Shown here piece by piece: positions 10,790 through 21,718 of a stretch of 64,000 nucleotides of DNA. Position 1 is the stretch's first letter, and each line of letters opens with the position of its first letter. The notes below the pieces were generated by a model, which was given only the letters and a program-made list of their open reading frames with translations, was not told where the DNA came from and did not search any database. The DNA is from Cryptomeria japonica (taxonomy: Eukaryota > Streptophyta > Pinopsida > Cupressales > Cupressaceae), in contig NC_081413.1 in NCBI RefSeq assembly GCF_030272615.1, forward strand, positions 165,119,080-165,183,079. Direction: 5' to 3'. The translations under genes were made by a program, and so were the position numbers.

Positions 10790-12595
10790 GGGATAGGTCC
10801 CTCTCTCCTCGAAGGCATATAACATCTGCCTCTACCCTACTCAGTCTTTCCCTCAGGCCCTCCATCTTCATCTCTAGATCCTCGATGCACTATAGCATCC
10901 CCCCTCCGTGAGCTACCTCTAACATCTAATAAGTGGTTTTCAGCCTCTATCCAGAGAGAATCCCTCTCTGCCATCAATGTCTCCAAGTATAACCTCAAGG
11001 TGTTTCCTTGGGACCTCAACCTATCCACCTCCTATAAGCTATCAAATCCAGCTCACTCCTGATTTTCCCTCCGTCTCTCCTGAGCCAACTAATCCTCTAG
11101 ACTCATTGCCTGGGCCCTCTTAGTATCTGGCTCCAAAGTGGTGTGCAATAGTTGTCCCTGTAGATCCTGTCCTCCCTATGCTGGTACCTATACCTATAGT
11201 TGTACCATGGGAGCCTATCTTTCCTAATCCTGTCCTTGTCCATCCCCTCCCTGCACCTATAATGGAGGTATGGCTACCATTGGAGCATGTACCTATACTG
11301 GCACCTATTCTAGTGCCTATGCCTATGCTCACCCTTTGAATCCTCTGACTCCTTTGGCCACCCCTTCCCCCCCTGCTCCCTTTTTATCTCCCCCAACCAC
11401 CTCATAGATTGAGTGCTCCACCTCATTCACCTCCAAAAATCTTGACACTGTCAGTCGTACTGGCCTATGTGCAACCCACCATGCCAGACAAGCTCTTGTG
11501 CATCCTAGATAAACAATATATGGACACTCATCCCAAGCCATAGTCTCAATCCTTGTCCAACTTAGTCAGACCTCAAATGGCCCGATGACATCTCCCTAGA
11601 TTGCAGTTTCTCGTGTAATGTGGGGATGTGTCCACTCATCCCCAACTATGTCCTGCTGGATCCTGAACTAGCGCATTACCTTGTGGGGTAGGTACTAGTC
11701 AATGATATGTATAGTGTATCTGAACAACCAACACTATGTCTAAGCAAAATCCTATCGAATATCTTTTCTCCACCGCTCACAATCTTTGAATGGTCGCCAT
11801 GTAAAATCCATCATCTTGTCCAGTAGATAATGCCAAAATCAAACAACTCCCACCCTAGTATAATGAAGGGGACCCCTATACCTATCCATACAGGGATACT
11901 AATGCCTCTGTTATTGAACTCCAAGTGGATTAGTAACTACAATATGCTCCCAAGCCCATATATTAAGGAGTTGCACTCCTATACCAAGGTTCTTGTACGC
12001 TCGATAAATGCACATATGCATGCCATGGTACAACAGTCCTAGAATCTCTGCACCCAAGCATAACAGGTACCATCCTCTAACATATGGTATAAGCATCATG
12101 ACCAACCTATAGAAAATGCATTCCCACTAAGGTTTGGCATCATCCTCTCACTGCTCAATCCACAAAGAAATAATAAAAGTTGGGGGATGCATCGTGGTGG
12201 CACCATCACTCTCTCCAAGGTCATACAAGTCATGTCCATCGATAATTCATCCATTTGGAATATACTTTGTAGGTAGCACTCTTTGCCCTCAGTTAGTACT
12301 CAGGAATAACTCCATGGATTGGTACCTTCAAGGTCTAACAAACATCAAGCAATGTGATGTTGGCCTCACCCGTCAGTAAGTAGAAGAAACATGTCTCACA
12401 ATGCCATCTCTCTACTAGCACTATCATCATCACAACATGAGCTCTAATTTGAGGCAACTAAGTAATGAACTCTAGACCACACCATGATAGAATATCCTGC
12501 TCGTCACTGTATAGCTCATTAAATAACCACATAATAGGCGGCCAATGCTCTCGTGATCCCAAAATCGTAGGATTCTCCTGCGACCATTCAATCTT
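10790..12595 (-). pseudogene. MAIN-like / plant mobile domain protein, decayed, with C-terminal coiled coil
   Basis: Read on the minus strand, one mostly continuous path with many stops gives blocks in the order of MAIN-like (phosphatase 7 long-form-like) plant mobile domain proteins. They are LVERWHCETCFFYLLTGE then ANITLLDV (about 12320-12410), LKVPIHGVIPEY, RAYKNL..QLLNIWAWEHIVV (about 11930-12010), TWRPFKDCERW (about 11790), LPHKVMRQFRIQQDI (about 11660-11700) and a Pro-containing tail. A predicted coiled coil follows (10837-11028, VDRLRSQGNTLRLYLETLMA). Many stops are TAG or TAA where the family has Gln. Such proteins occur both as host genes and in mobile elements; I cannot tell which this was. 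The family call is from remembered motif patterns, not a search. Confidence 0.65.
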
Positions 12596-12991
12596 TATGT
12601 CAACCTTTTTTTCTTCTAAGCCTCTACTTATTTGGAGCCTCGAGGCATCTCATCAAAGCCCCTTTCCTTTTTTCTTTTCCTTCTTTCCCCCATTTCCTCC
12701 CCTCTAGGTAGAGATAGAGTTTCCTAAAATGGAGATGCCAAAATTGCATTCCTTGTGTCGATCCACAAAATAAAGACTCCATTCTACAATTTCCCTAAGT
12801 CCCCCCTTGCTCGTTGACAAAGACATTGGTCGCCAAACCGACGTCTACATAGACATCGCTCATATGTGTAGATGGGGATCATTTGCACAAGTGATGATCC
12901 TCGGGTGTAGACGTTGACCAGGCAATCAACGTCTGTACCCCAACCATTTCTAGCCCTCATTCATTACCCTAATAAATGTTATTCTACTAAA
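12596..12991. other. Unassigned flank between MAIN-like pseudogene and nested LTR element
   Basis: No reading frame of note. There is a pyrimidine-rich run at about 12660-12710 and a short set of related phrases around 12800-12940 (gtctacatagacatcg, gtgtagatgggg, gtgtagacgttgacc). I see no known feature. Confidence 0.4.
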
Positions 12992-12996
12992 ATGAC

Positions 12997-13364
12997 TGTT
13001 AGAGTTATCTTGTATTAGCTAATAATTATTTATTTAATTTTTAGTCTATTATACTCTACGTTTAAGCTATACTTAGGCATTTAATAATATTTTAGGTATT
13101 TAATAATTATTCTAATTATTAAATACACATTATCCCTTTAGGTTTTCTTTAGGGTTGCACATATTTAGGGTTTCACACCTTTAGGGTTGCTAATATCCTA
13201 TTATAAGGATTGTATTGTACTTTTTTATTAATTGATTCCCTCTCTGAATGATAATATTTTTCTTTAGAACTATTATTGCTTTTGCCTCCATTCTTCTCTT
13301 GTGATAGGTATTTTGCTTGCATGTGTTCTTGGGATCTCTAAAGTTGTATTTCTCAACTTCTTCA
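12997..13364 (+). repeat. 5' LTR of the LARD-like element, with teloboxes
   Basis: It pairs with 22527-22895 over its whole length. At about 13135-13190 it carries a cluster of TTTAGGGTT-type phrases (telobox-like), some with one change, spaced 10-17 bp. It ends CTTCTTCA directly before the PBS. Confidence 0.93.
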
Positions 13365-13377
13365 TGGTATCCGAGTC
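13365..13377 (+). promoter_or_regulatory. Primer-binding site, initiator tRNA-Met type
   Basis: tggtatccgagtc follows the LTR with no gap. It differs slightly from the standard plant initiator-Met PBS tggtatcagagc. It would prime minus-strand synthesis. Confidence 0.8.
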
Positions 13378-15835
13378 TATACATGGTGCTACTTGTTCTT
13401 GATTTTTCAAAAGATTTTTTGGAGGAGGGTTTCAAGCTTTTTCAAAGTTTTTTCATTTTCATGTGGGGAGATTTTTTGTTTCTGGGCATTTTGGGCTTAA
13501 ATGGAACTCATTCTTGAGCTCAGAACACCTAAAAACCCCCATTTTCATATAAAATTTGTCCAATTTGGACAACTGTGGCTCTGACAATTTTTTTATATTT
13601 TTGCCCTTTTTGGGCATGTTTTTCGAGACAAAGAATAAAATAATTTTTTTTTTTGGCAGTTTTACGGCTTACCCAGGCCAAATGCACCAAAATTTGTAAA
13701 GAAAAAAGAAAAATATTTTTTGTTTTTTAAAAACAAAAAGGCACATATAAGTGGGGGGCCAACGACCTCTGCAGGCCCGTATGACTAGTAGCAGGCCGTG
13801 GACCTGCCTCCCACCTCCTAGTCATCCCCTTCGGCCCCTATGCCTAGGCCACCACCCAATGGTGGTCCCTTCTCCCCGCCAATATGCATGGTTCCCCGTT
13901 CCCGCCCAGGCCCGCTGCCACTCATTTTTGACCCTCCTGGCGCACCTCTCACCACCACTCCTTCAGTTGTTGCCACTGTCGCCTCCCTGCTGCTCCGGTC
14001 GCTGACACCTTGTCGCCCCACTTCGCCTCCTAGGAACCACTCGAGCCGACCACCTCCTTGCTACCACTGCTTGATCCACCTGGCACCCAACAACCACCCA
14101 CCCACCGGCCTCCCTCTTGCTGCCTGCCGCCCTCCCGCTGGTCGACCAACAACCACCCACCTGTCAGCCTGTCGCCTGCAGCCACCCACCCTCCTGTCTC
14201 CTGCCGCTTCTGCCGGCCTCCTTGGCACCGCCACTGCCCAGGTCCCCACTTGCCAGTCCTTATGCATGCCGCCGATTATTTTTTTGGGCCCTTGCAACTT
14301 TTCAACATCTTTTTCAGCGAGTTCAATTTTTCCGGCAGGATGTTTTCCTGGCCATTGGATTTGTTTTCCAACATGGCATTTTCAGGCAACGTTTTCCAGC
14401 AAGGGGGATTTTTCCGGGCACCATATTTTTTTCCATTACATTTTTTAGGTGACCTATTTTTTCCAATAGGTAGGGAATATTCTAAGAATATTTTGTTGAC
14501 ATCAGCACTGTGTAGGCAGTCTTCATGCCCTTTCTGGGCCCATTCGAAGCACCTTTAGTCTTTTGGCCATATCTTGGGCACACAGAGCCATTTTTTGACA
14601 AAACTTATATTGTTAGAAATATCTTTCCGAGCTCTATCTAGATCGAGAGGTTTGAATTTTTTATTTTTCTTTTTTGATGGTGTTTTTTGCTGCCAAAGCC
14701 AGAGGTTCATTTTTGCACTCTAGGAGACATAACTTGAGCGTCTGAACTCCGTTTTTTGAAAAAAATATATTGTTGAAAATCTTGTTTTGTGCACTTTCCA
14801 TTTATATGAGTTTTCTTTCCAGATTCTTCTTCAAGTACATTTTATTCAGCTTTTTTCATTTTCGCACTCTAGTGAATATCTTGGATGTTTCAGGTCTTGG
14901 GATCTTTTTTTTTGAGTAAGATGTCTCATCTTTGGTTGTTCTTTTTTTATTTCTAGTCTTATGTCTCTTCTGATCATTGTAACCTTTTTTTTGTAAGCAT
15001 TTTCTTTATGCAAACACACTGAAATAAAGTGCCACTATGCATTGTATACTTAAGATCTTGCACATCTTGTGCCTTATTATACATGCACTACATTATAAAG
15101 TGCCATGGGGGGGTTGATGTTTGCCTTTGTTTTCTATCTATCTTTGTCACATGGGTGTTACTTCCATGACATTAGCCTCATTATGTGTGTTAAGTGAGTG
15201 TTCCTTCCACGACACTTTGTACTTTCTTTGCACCTTTGATGTTCTTGGTTCTTTGTCATGCAGTTCTTGTTGGTTGTCCTTTTTAGTGTACCTGTCACCT
15301 CTCCCTTGTCAGCATTATGGGGGGGGGGGTTTCTCATATTGTTCTAATTCTTCCTTGGTTCATTGGATTAGCTCTTTTAGGCTTTGGTGTTTTTTGTCAT
15401 CTGTATCTTCAAGTTCAGATGTTTGCCTTTGTTTTCCATCTGATTCAAGTAGTGTTATTTGAGGGCACTCATGTAGATTACAATCTTCTCTACCTGACCA
15501 TCTTCTATTTTAGTAGAGGTTCTTCAGATTGACAGTTATTCTTCAACAGTGTTTGTAGGTTCTTCATGCTTCAGTGGTTCTTCTACTCTTCTTTTGTTCC
15601 TATCTTTTGGAACATTCTTGTTTGGAGGCTTCTTCAATCCTTCACTTGTATTTCATATCTTTTTGGAGTAGAGTTTTTTCCCACATGGTTTTCTCTATTT
15701 CTCCACTTTACAAAGATCTTTTGTACTTGGGTACTTCATCAGACCTTGTTGCTGGGACCCAAATTTGCCTTCATCATGTAGTTGCAGTTTTTGCTTCATG
15801 CATTTAGTTTTTTAGCTACTCCCTAAGTTCATCTT
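13378..15835 (+). other. Non-coding interior of LARD-like element, with GC-rich island
   Basis: The first part is T-rich. From about 13740 to 14270 the composition changes abruptly to C/G-rich, with open frames in several phases rich in Pro, Ser, His and Arg. Around 14560-14900 T-rich sequence resumes. Open frames in many phases at once point to base composition, not coding. No RT, integrase or gag motif was found. The GC-rich part could be captured foreign DNA; I do not recognise it. Confidence 0.6.
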
Positions 15836-15840
15836 AAGGG

Positions 15841-16604
15841 TGTTGGAAAATGCACACTCCAATGAGAAATTGTAGGTGATTGAAGGTATTGTCATTTATG
15901 GCAACCTTGCAATCCTATGATACTGGTAGGCATCGACACTAATAGACTCAACACTGACACACAGATCACTAACACCATGGTCGACAAGAATTTTGTTTAA
16001 ATGTATTTTGTATTTAATTGTAAAATCTTTTGTAATCCGACTTGGCAGATTGTAATATGACTCATATATGTATGAGATCATTGTAGATCATTTAGTGAGT
16101 AATAGATGGAAGGATAAATGCAGACCTAATATGCAAATTGTAAGGCAGATATTGGATAAGGGTTTATGTATGTAGAGGAGCTTAAACCGGTACTAAATCT
16201 AGCATAGTAGATGCTGATCTAAAGAAGTACAAGATATTGGATTTGTATAATCCATTTTGTAAGTCAGTGAGACTTCTTTTGTAACTGAGCAGTGAGCTCT
16301 AGGCACTTGGCCTTCTTGCATGTGCAGGCCCCTATTGTAAATAGTAATATTCCCTTATTGGCCAGTAAGCGAATATTGTGGGTCACAAATCCCACCGAGG
16401 TTTTTCCCACACTGGTTTTCCTCGTTAAAAATATTTCGTTATGGTGTGTCTCTTATGTTGTGGTTATTGCTCTTATTTACTGCATTATTTTTGGTTTACC
16501 GCTACACAATTTTGATATGCTTTTCATGTTATAATTCAAATAAATTCTTATATCAGTCAGATATTGATTCACCCCCCCTCTCAGTATCTTTGGGAATCCT
16601 AACA
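15841..16604 (+). repeat. 5' LTR of K1
   Basis: It pairs with 21746-22517. Near its start it has ..ttgtcatt.atggcaacc, one arm of an inverted repeat that pairs around the PPT in the 3' copy. Near its end come gtttttcccacac, then gattcaccccccctctcagt, then AACA. The 3' LTR has an extra block of about 20 bp (around 21884-21905) that is missing here. Confidence 0.93.
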
Positions 16605-16605
16605 A

Positions 16606-16618
16606 TTGGTATCAGAGC
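16606..16618 (+). promoter_or_regulatory. PBS of K1, initiator tRNA-Met type
   Basis: ttggtatcagagc follows the LTR end after one base and matches the canonical plant initiator-Met primer site exactly. Confidence 0.92.
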
Positions 16619-16675
16619 TTGGTCCTCTATTTTTAAAAGCCTAACAACTTGAGGAAGATCTTGACACCGGTAGAG

Positions 16676-17790
16676 ATGGAAAACTTGAGGAAGCAATTGG
16701 AAACAACTCTTTCAGACTATGATGTAGAAAAAGTGAAGAATATCAAACTTGAAGATGATCTGAAGGTTGCACAGGATATTATTCAAGGACTTCAAGAAAA
16801 TTTCACTATAACAAGGAATTAGAGAAGAAAACTTTGTGAAAAGATGTAGAATGATGAAGATGAAAAAGAAACTCTTAATGATCTGGTAAACAAACTGAGA
16901 CAAGAAAACAATACAATGAAGAATGAGATGCAAGATATGACTATGAGATTTTGTAAAGAAATTGAAAATTGGAAGAAGAATGAAGAGGACTTGGTTAGAA
17001 GACTGAATGATGCTAGAAATGAAAACACAAGACTTAGTCATGAAAATGATATGTTGAAGATAGATTTGATGCATACACAAAATGACAGAACTGAACTCAT
17101 GAGATAGAAAGGAATCTTGGAGAGTGAACTAGCTACCGCAAATCAACATAAAGAAAAATTCAAGAAAAGTTCAGAAGAACTTGATGACATGTTGAAGAAT
17201 CAGAAACCAGATGATGATGCCAATGGAATTGGATTTGAAGTTGGTAAAAGCTTCGGTACTGCAAACAAACATGATCACAGCAAACTAGTAAGACAACCTA
17301 ATGCTTACAAATTTAATGGAAAATGCTTTAACTGTAACAAGTATGGTCCTAGAGAAAATCAGTGTAGATCTAGAAATTATCAGAACACTAATGCACCCAC
17401 TGGTCAATGTTCTAAATGCAACAAAGTTGGTCATAATTTAGAAAATTGCAGAATGAATGTAAGATGTTATTTTTTTGGAAGATTTGGACATTTGTCTAAT
17501 CAATGGAGAACACAAACTAGCATAGGATATGGGCAAGCTATTCAGAAAAAAACAACGTGACTTGTTATGCTTGTAACAAAATTGGACATATTGCTAAATT
17601 TTGTAGAAGCAAGACATCATCGGCAAATAACAAAGGACCTAGCTTGAAAGGTAAAGAAAAAGTTGAAGAGGTAAAGTAAGAATTCTCAAAACAATGGATC
17701 AAAAAGTTAGATACAAATGTTGATGGGAATACTCCTCCACCGGTAGAACAGAGTATCACTCCATCGACAGGAGACTCTTCATCTAACTGA
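16676..17790 (+). pseudogene. gag-like: K1 gag-like ORF1: coiled coil plus four zinc knuckles
   Basis: The ATG at 16676 is the first after the PBS, and the K2 copy aligns at this Met. Residues 1 to about 200 are heptad-rich, charged coiled coil (ELDDMLKNQ and similar), with no recognisable capsid domain. Then come CFNCNKYGPRENQC, CSKCNKVGHNLENC and a damaged CYFFGRFGH block. After a one-base gain in the A run near 17550, CYACNKIGHIAKFC follows, with a tail to TGA 17788-17790. In-frame stops occur at about 16820, 16848 and 17105. CCHC knuckles bind RNA, so a packaging role is likely (inference). K2 keeps the same order. Confidence 0.75.
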
Positions 17791-18094
17791 AGGAAAATCC
17801 TTTGGGGGTTTAGCAACAAACTGAAAAACATGCTAATATACCCTCGGTTGATGGTGAGAAGTTGAATTACTTCTTTACCGATAGATGAGTTAAGTTGTGA
17901 CTTAACCGGAAAGCATTAAATATGGTAATTGGAGAAAATAACATTATAAAGTAAGTGTTTTGGCTCTTTTTTCATTCACTGAGCATTCAAATCTTCGGGA
18001 GCGTGAAAATTCTTGAGCGAAGGCATCCTTAGCGAAAAAGTGAAGCAGTTCATCCAAGCACTCATCCTTAAGGCAGATTGAGGTATTTATAACT
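17791..18094 (+). promoter_or_regulatory. Gap between K1 ORF1 and ORF2, possible internal promoter
   Basis: The gap is stop-rich. TATAAAG at 17945-17951 lies about 150 bp before the ORF2 ATG. It is followed by ttttcattcactgagcattc, and K2 has a comparable stretch (57440-57500 on minus, ttttcactcacc..acattc) after a TATA-like gataaaaag. The gap could be a promoter and leader for ORF2. Sequence resemblance only. Confidence 0.35.
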
Positions 18095-19102
18095 ATGGCA
18101 TCCTCATCCATAGCTGAATTTATTGTAAACCCTACTATGATTGAAGTAATCAAGTGCCCTAGACCCATATTCAAACTTGTTCCCGAAATAGCGAAGAAAG
18201 ATGATACCCTAGGTGCATTTTCTCAAATTCCTAAGGGAGTAGTATATGCTGAAAACCCTAGGATATACATACATTGTCATATAGAGGAATTAGGAGATGA
18301 AGAAATCAAGAACATGTATAGGACTATTTTATGTGATGAATCTAGAAATATCAAACTGGAACATAAGATAGTGGAAACCCTAGGTTTTACTGAAATCCTT
18401 AGTGTCCCAGATTTTCCCAAGGATGTTATAAGGATTGTACTAAGAAAAGTTCATGGCAAATTCTTTGGGTTGGATTCAATTCATAAGATCACAAAAGAAG
18501 CAGTTAAGGTAGTAACAGGGTTACCTTCCACCGGTAGCAGGCCTGACAAAACTAAAAAGGTCTCCAATGAAATAGTAATGGACCTAACCGACACAACATT
18601 TGACAAGAGATCACTTAGAGTCAATGATGTGAAGGAAATAAATGTCAAATTTGTTAGTATGATTTTAGGCTACAAGGCTACACATGCAAATAGGTTAAAC
18701 TCAGTATCTAGCCTATGTATTAAAAGTGCATATGACATGGTTAATGATAATGCTAGAAGAGATGTGTGTGAATGGCTTAAAGATGAATTGATAGACAATC
18801 TGAAAAAGATCAAAGGAGACAAGAAAGGAACTTTTAGATTTGGAAATTTGCTTGTATGTTTGATGCTGTACATTACTAAAGAAGTACCCAGTACTAGTAG
18901 AAAAGACTTTGGCTTTGATATATCGGTAGGAAAGCAACTATTGGATACATTAAACAACATGGGAGAAAACAAAGAGAAAAACACAAATGAACATTTTCAA
19001 GCACTAAAGGTTCAAATGAAGACAAGAATTAGGCTATCTCAGGCAATTGTGGATAAATATCAAAAGGAAATATGTTTTTTAATTAAGAAAGATGAAATCT
19101 AG
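18095..19102 (+). CDS. Longest intact block of K1 ORF2 (335 aa N-terminal part)
   Basis: This is the best-preserved open stretch of ORF2. Its first 75 residues match K2's N-terminus (MASRSLAPTFIANPT) at about 45 of 75 positions by hand alignment, with one single-residue gap. Conserved phrases include RPIFK.VP.IAKK, GAFS..P, YIHC and IK.MY. Further on, ITKEA...VT.LP, RS(L/M)R, VKF.SMI.GYK.T..N are shared. The style is loosely like other plant transposon-borne proteins (ITKEAV.VVTGLP), but I would not assign a family. Confidence 0.75.
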   Translation: MASSSIAEFIVNPTMIEVIKCPRPIFKLVPEIAKKDDTLGAFSQIPKGVVYAENPRIYIHCHIEELGDEEIKNMYRTILCDESRNIKLEHKIVETLGFTEILSVPDFPKDVIRIVLRKVHGKFFGLDSIHKITKEAVKVVTGLPSTGSRPDKTKKVSNEIVMDLTDTTFDKRSLRVNDVKEINVKFVSMILGYKATHANRLNSVSSLCIKSAYDMVNDNARRDVCEWLKDELIDNLKKIKGDKKGTFRFGNLLVCLMLYITKEVPSTSRKDFGFDISVGKQLLDTLNNMGENKEKNTNEHFQALKVQMKTRIRLSQAIVDKYQKEICFLIKKDEI

Positions 19103-21531
19103 ATGGAGGCAGTTGTCCCTAGGACAATCTGGGTAACTGAAATGGGATATGAAAAAAATGATAACATAATTGAAACTTATGCAAAAGCCCTCCTTGAAGC
19201 ACCAAAGGAACCATCTGAGAAAGTCTTTGGCAATGCAGAAACAATTGAGAGTAGTATTCAGTCACAGAAAAGAGTTAAGAAAGTTGAACAAATAGTGAGG
19301 AAGGGAACTAGACAAGCTAAAGCTATTAGGAAGATGTATTGAAGCAAACTGGTATTAAGGAAAGTGAGTTGGAAGGACTTCAATCAGAAACTCTTATTTC
19401 ACTGATTGCAACTTCTTCTGAAAGTGATATACCAGTGGTGTTCAAAAGGGTAGAAAGGAAAAGAAAACCCTCACCTGTACCCTCACCTACACCGAGGAGA
19501 ACAAGACAAAAGCAACATGCAGTAAGGCCTCCAATTAAGAAGTTGACCCCGAAGAAGAAAAAGGTAAAACAAGATATTACTCCAATGGATAAACTCCTTA
19601 GTGAAATAACAGAGGATGGAAAGTTGAAAAACATTAGCAAACTATATAACACACTTTCCACTGATGACAAAGAAAGCATAGAAAATAGTGTAATTTTACA
19701 CTTGGATATTTACAAGAAATTTTTGATGGAAATTGTTGATGAAATACCCACTGATCTCTATAGAATACTTGAAGCTAGAAGGGTAGCTATTGTTGAGCTA
19801 GATAAGAAAATAAAAATTGAGAAATTACTTGCGATTCACCCAATGAACTCACCTGAAGAGATTGATCAATTAATCAGTGAGGCCAACCAGACAATATTTT
19901 CAACTGGTCACCGACATGTAACACTGATGGCAGGAAGAATGAATGAAATTTCAGAAGAGAGTGTGGACCAATGGGACATATTCTTTGTTGAAAAGGAGAA
20001 ACAGGAAGAACTCAAAAGACCTAAGACTATCAGAGTCTATCAAAAGGATAGGGATAAGGGGAAAGGTAAGGAAGGTGGACCTCCAAACCTAAAAATAACT
20101 AATAACTTACAACCACCTCTTTCTGATACTCCATCGGTAGAAACCATTGACAATCAATAGGCTACAGAGAGTATGGAGACTCCTCAAGAGGATAGAAATC
20201 TTGAGTCTGAAGTTTTGTACACTATGAAAATAGATACCCAAGAGGTAAACATTGTGGTGGACAAAGACACCAATGAGGACAAGAAGAAAGATGCGGCTAC
20301 TGAGCCACCAGCTACAGATGTTGAGGTTGGAGTTAGTGAGACTACAAATATAAGCATGAAAAAACCTACAGATACAGAGAAACTGACAGAGGACACCACT
20401 GAGAAACCATCTGAAGCACGGGTAAATGAAACTAAAAAACAATCAGAGGTAAATATAGAGAAACCAGAACTGCATACAGAGACTACATTTGAGAAACCGA
20501 CAGTTGAGAGCTCAGAGAAACCCTCCAAGACACAGGTTGAGAAACAGAAATAGAAATAGGCTGAGGTATAGGTTCAGATAGAGACAGTGCAACTGACAAA
20601 AGCTAAAAAAGACTAAACCTTTGCTAATAGAAATGCATACTCAAGTATATCCTCCTGAGAAAGAGGAAAGCAAAGTTATTACCACAACTGGCAGCATGGA
20701 AATTGTAAAAACAGTTGGGTAGACATCTGGTACGTCAATGATAGAATTCAGACCAATGAACGTGACAGAGGTATTATTGGATTCTATTAAGAATATCATT
20801 GAGTGTAATGCACAAGCCTATAAGGCTATTGATGACACAATTCCTATTCTTAAATTGATAGCACCCATGTGCATTGTAGGAAGTAAAGATTCTTTAGGTC
20901 AACTAGACACATTGTCTAAATACATCACCGGTAACATTTTGATAGTTGATCAGATAAATAAGGACACAATCAGAGAGAGAATGATTAAGGAGAAAGACAA
21001 TTCTTTGAGGAAATAGTGAAGAAGAATAAGGAGAAAATGGAAACCTTATTACCGGCACTAGGAGAAACAATTTTGGATTTCAAGAAACTGTACAGGGATA
21101 CATGCAAAACTGACATTCTGACAATAGATATAGACAAGGAAATTAGTAAGGTACAAAAGGAGATTGACAATATAGCTGATAACCTCATTGGTTCATCTAA
21201 ACCATTATTAGTTACAAAGCAAGAGATATACAGTCTTGAGGAAAAAAATGAGAAATTTGAAAAAGAGAAAGATAAAATAAAAGGGAAGGCAAAAGACCGT
21301 AAATGCAAACTCAGTCCCAAATTGGACTACCTTATCTCTTTGAGAAAAGAGATCTCAGAGGCACTTGTGCAAGGACTGAAGACATCGGAAGAGAAAATGC
21401 ACATACTCACTGGTATAGTTCAGAAAACACAAGTGGCACTAACATATAGCAAAAGATTCAGCGACAGTTTAAATTTGGTTTTTGCAGACCTTTTTCAGAT
21501 TGTAACCCGCCGATTACAAGGATCTAGGTAG
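18095..21531 (+). pseudogene. K1 ORF2: large conserved protein of unknown function, about 1,145 codons
   Basis: ATG at 18095 (MASSSIAEFIVNPT). The first 335 codons are open to TAG 19100-19102. K2 reads straight through this point (its VKTDETLMEAVEPRTIW matches IKKDEI-stop-MEAVVPRTIW), so the TAG is a mutation and not the gene end. The frame then continues to 19342, shifts near 19335, continues 19339-20160 and 20173-20553 (same frame, TAG between), and shifts again into 20738-21016 and 21016-21531. In order: a globular N-terminal region with GLDSIHKITKEAV.VVTGLP, a Lys/Arg-rich basic stretch (about 19480-19570), a helical region, an acidic Thr/Glu-rich low-complexity part (20170-20550) and a C-terminal coiled coil. 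I do not recognise the family. No pol motif is present. Confidence 0.8.
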
Positions 21532-21718
21532 GAACCACACTCCACTGACAACCTTTGTCATTGATGTCAAAGGGGGAGTAGTGAGATGAGAAAAATACTC
21601 AAAACAAAAACATCATCAGCTCAGGGGGAGCATACAGAGAATACATTTTTGACAACACAGTTTTGGTAAGATATTCTGGCAGATTCTTTTTGGACACTTT
21701 TTGATTTTTCTCATGAGT

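Noticed and set aside
13751-14558. Overlapping Pro/Ser/Arg-rich open frames as a possible gene
   Set aside because: Three or more frames on both strands are open at once, which reflects C/G-rich composition; there are no motifs, and the region lies inside a non-coding LTR element.
16606-16618. tRNA gene fragment
   Set aside because: The initiator-Met match is only the short primer-binding complement beside the LTR; no cloverleaf is present. The same applies to the other PBS sites.
18095-21531. K1 ORF2 as a plant mobile domain or RT-derived protein
   Set aside because: I looked for W-rich mobile-domain blocks like those at 10790-12595 and for YVDD or DDE motifs and saw none; left as unknown.
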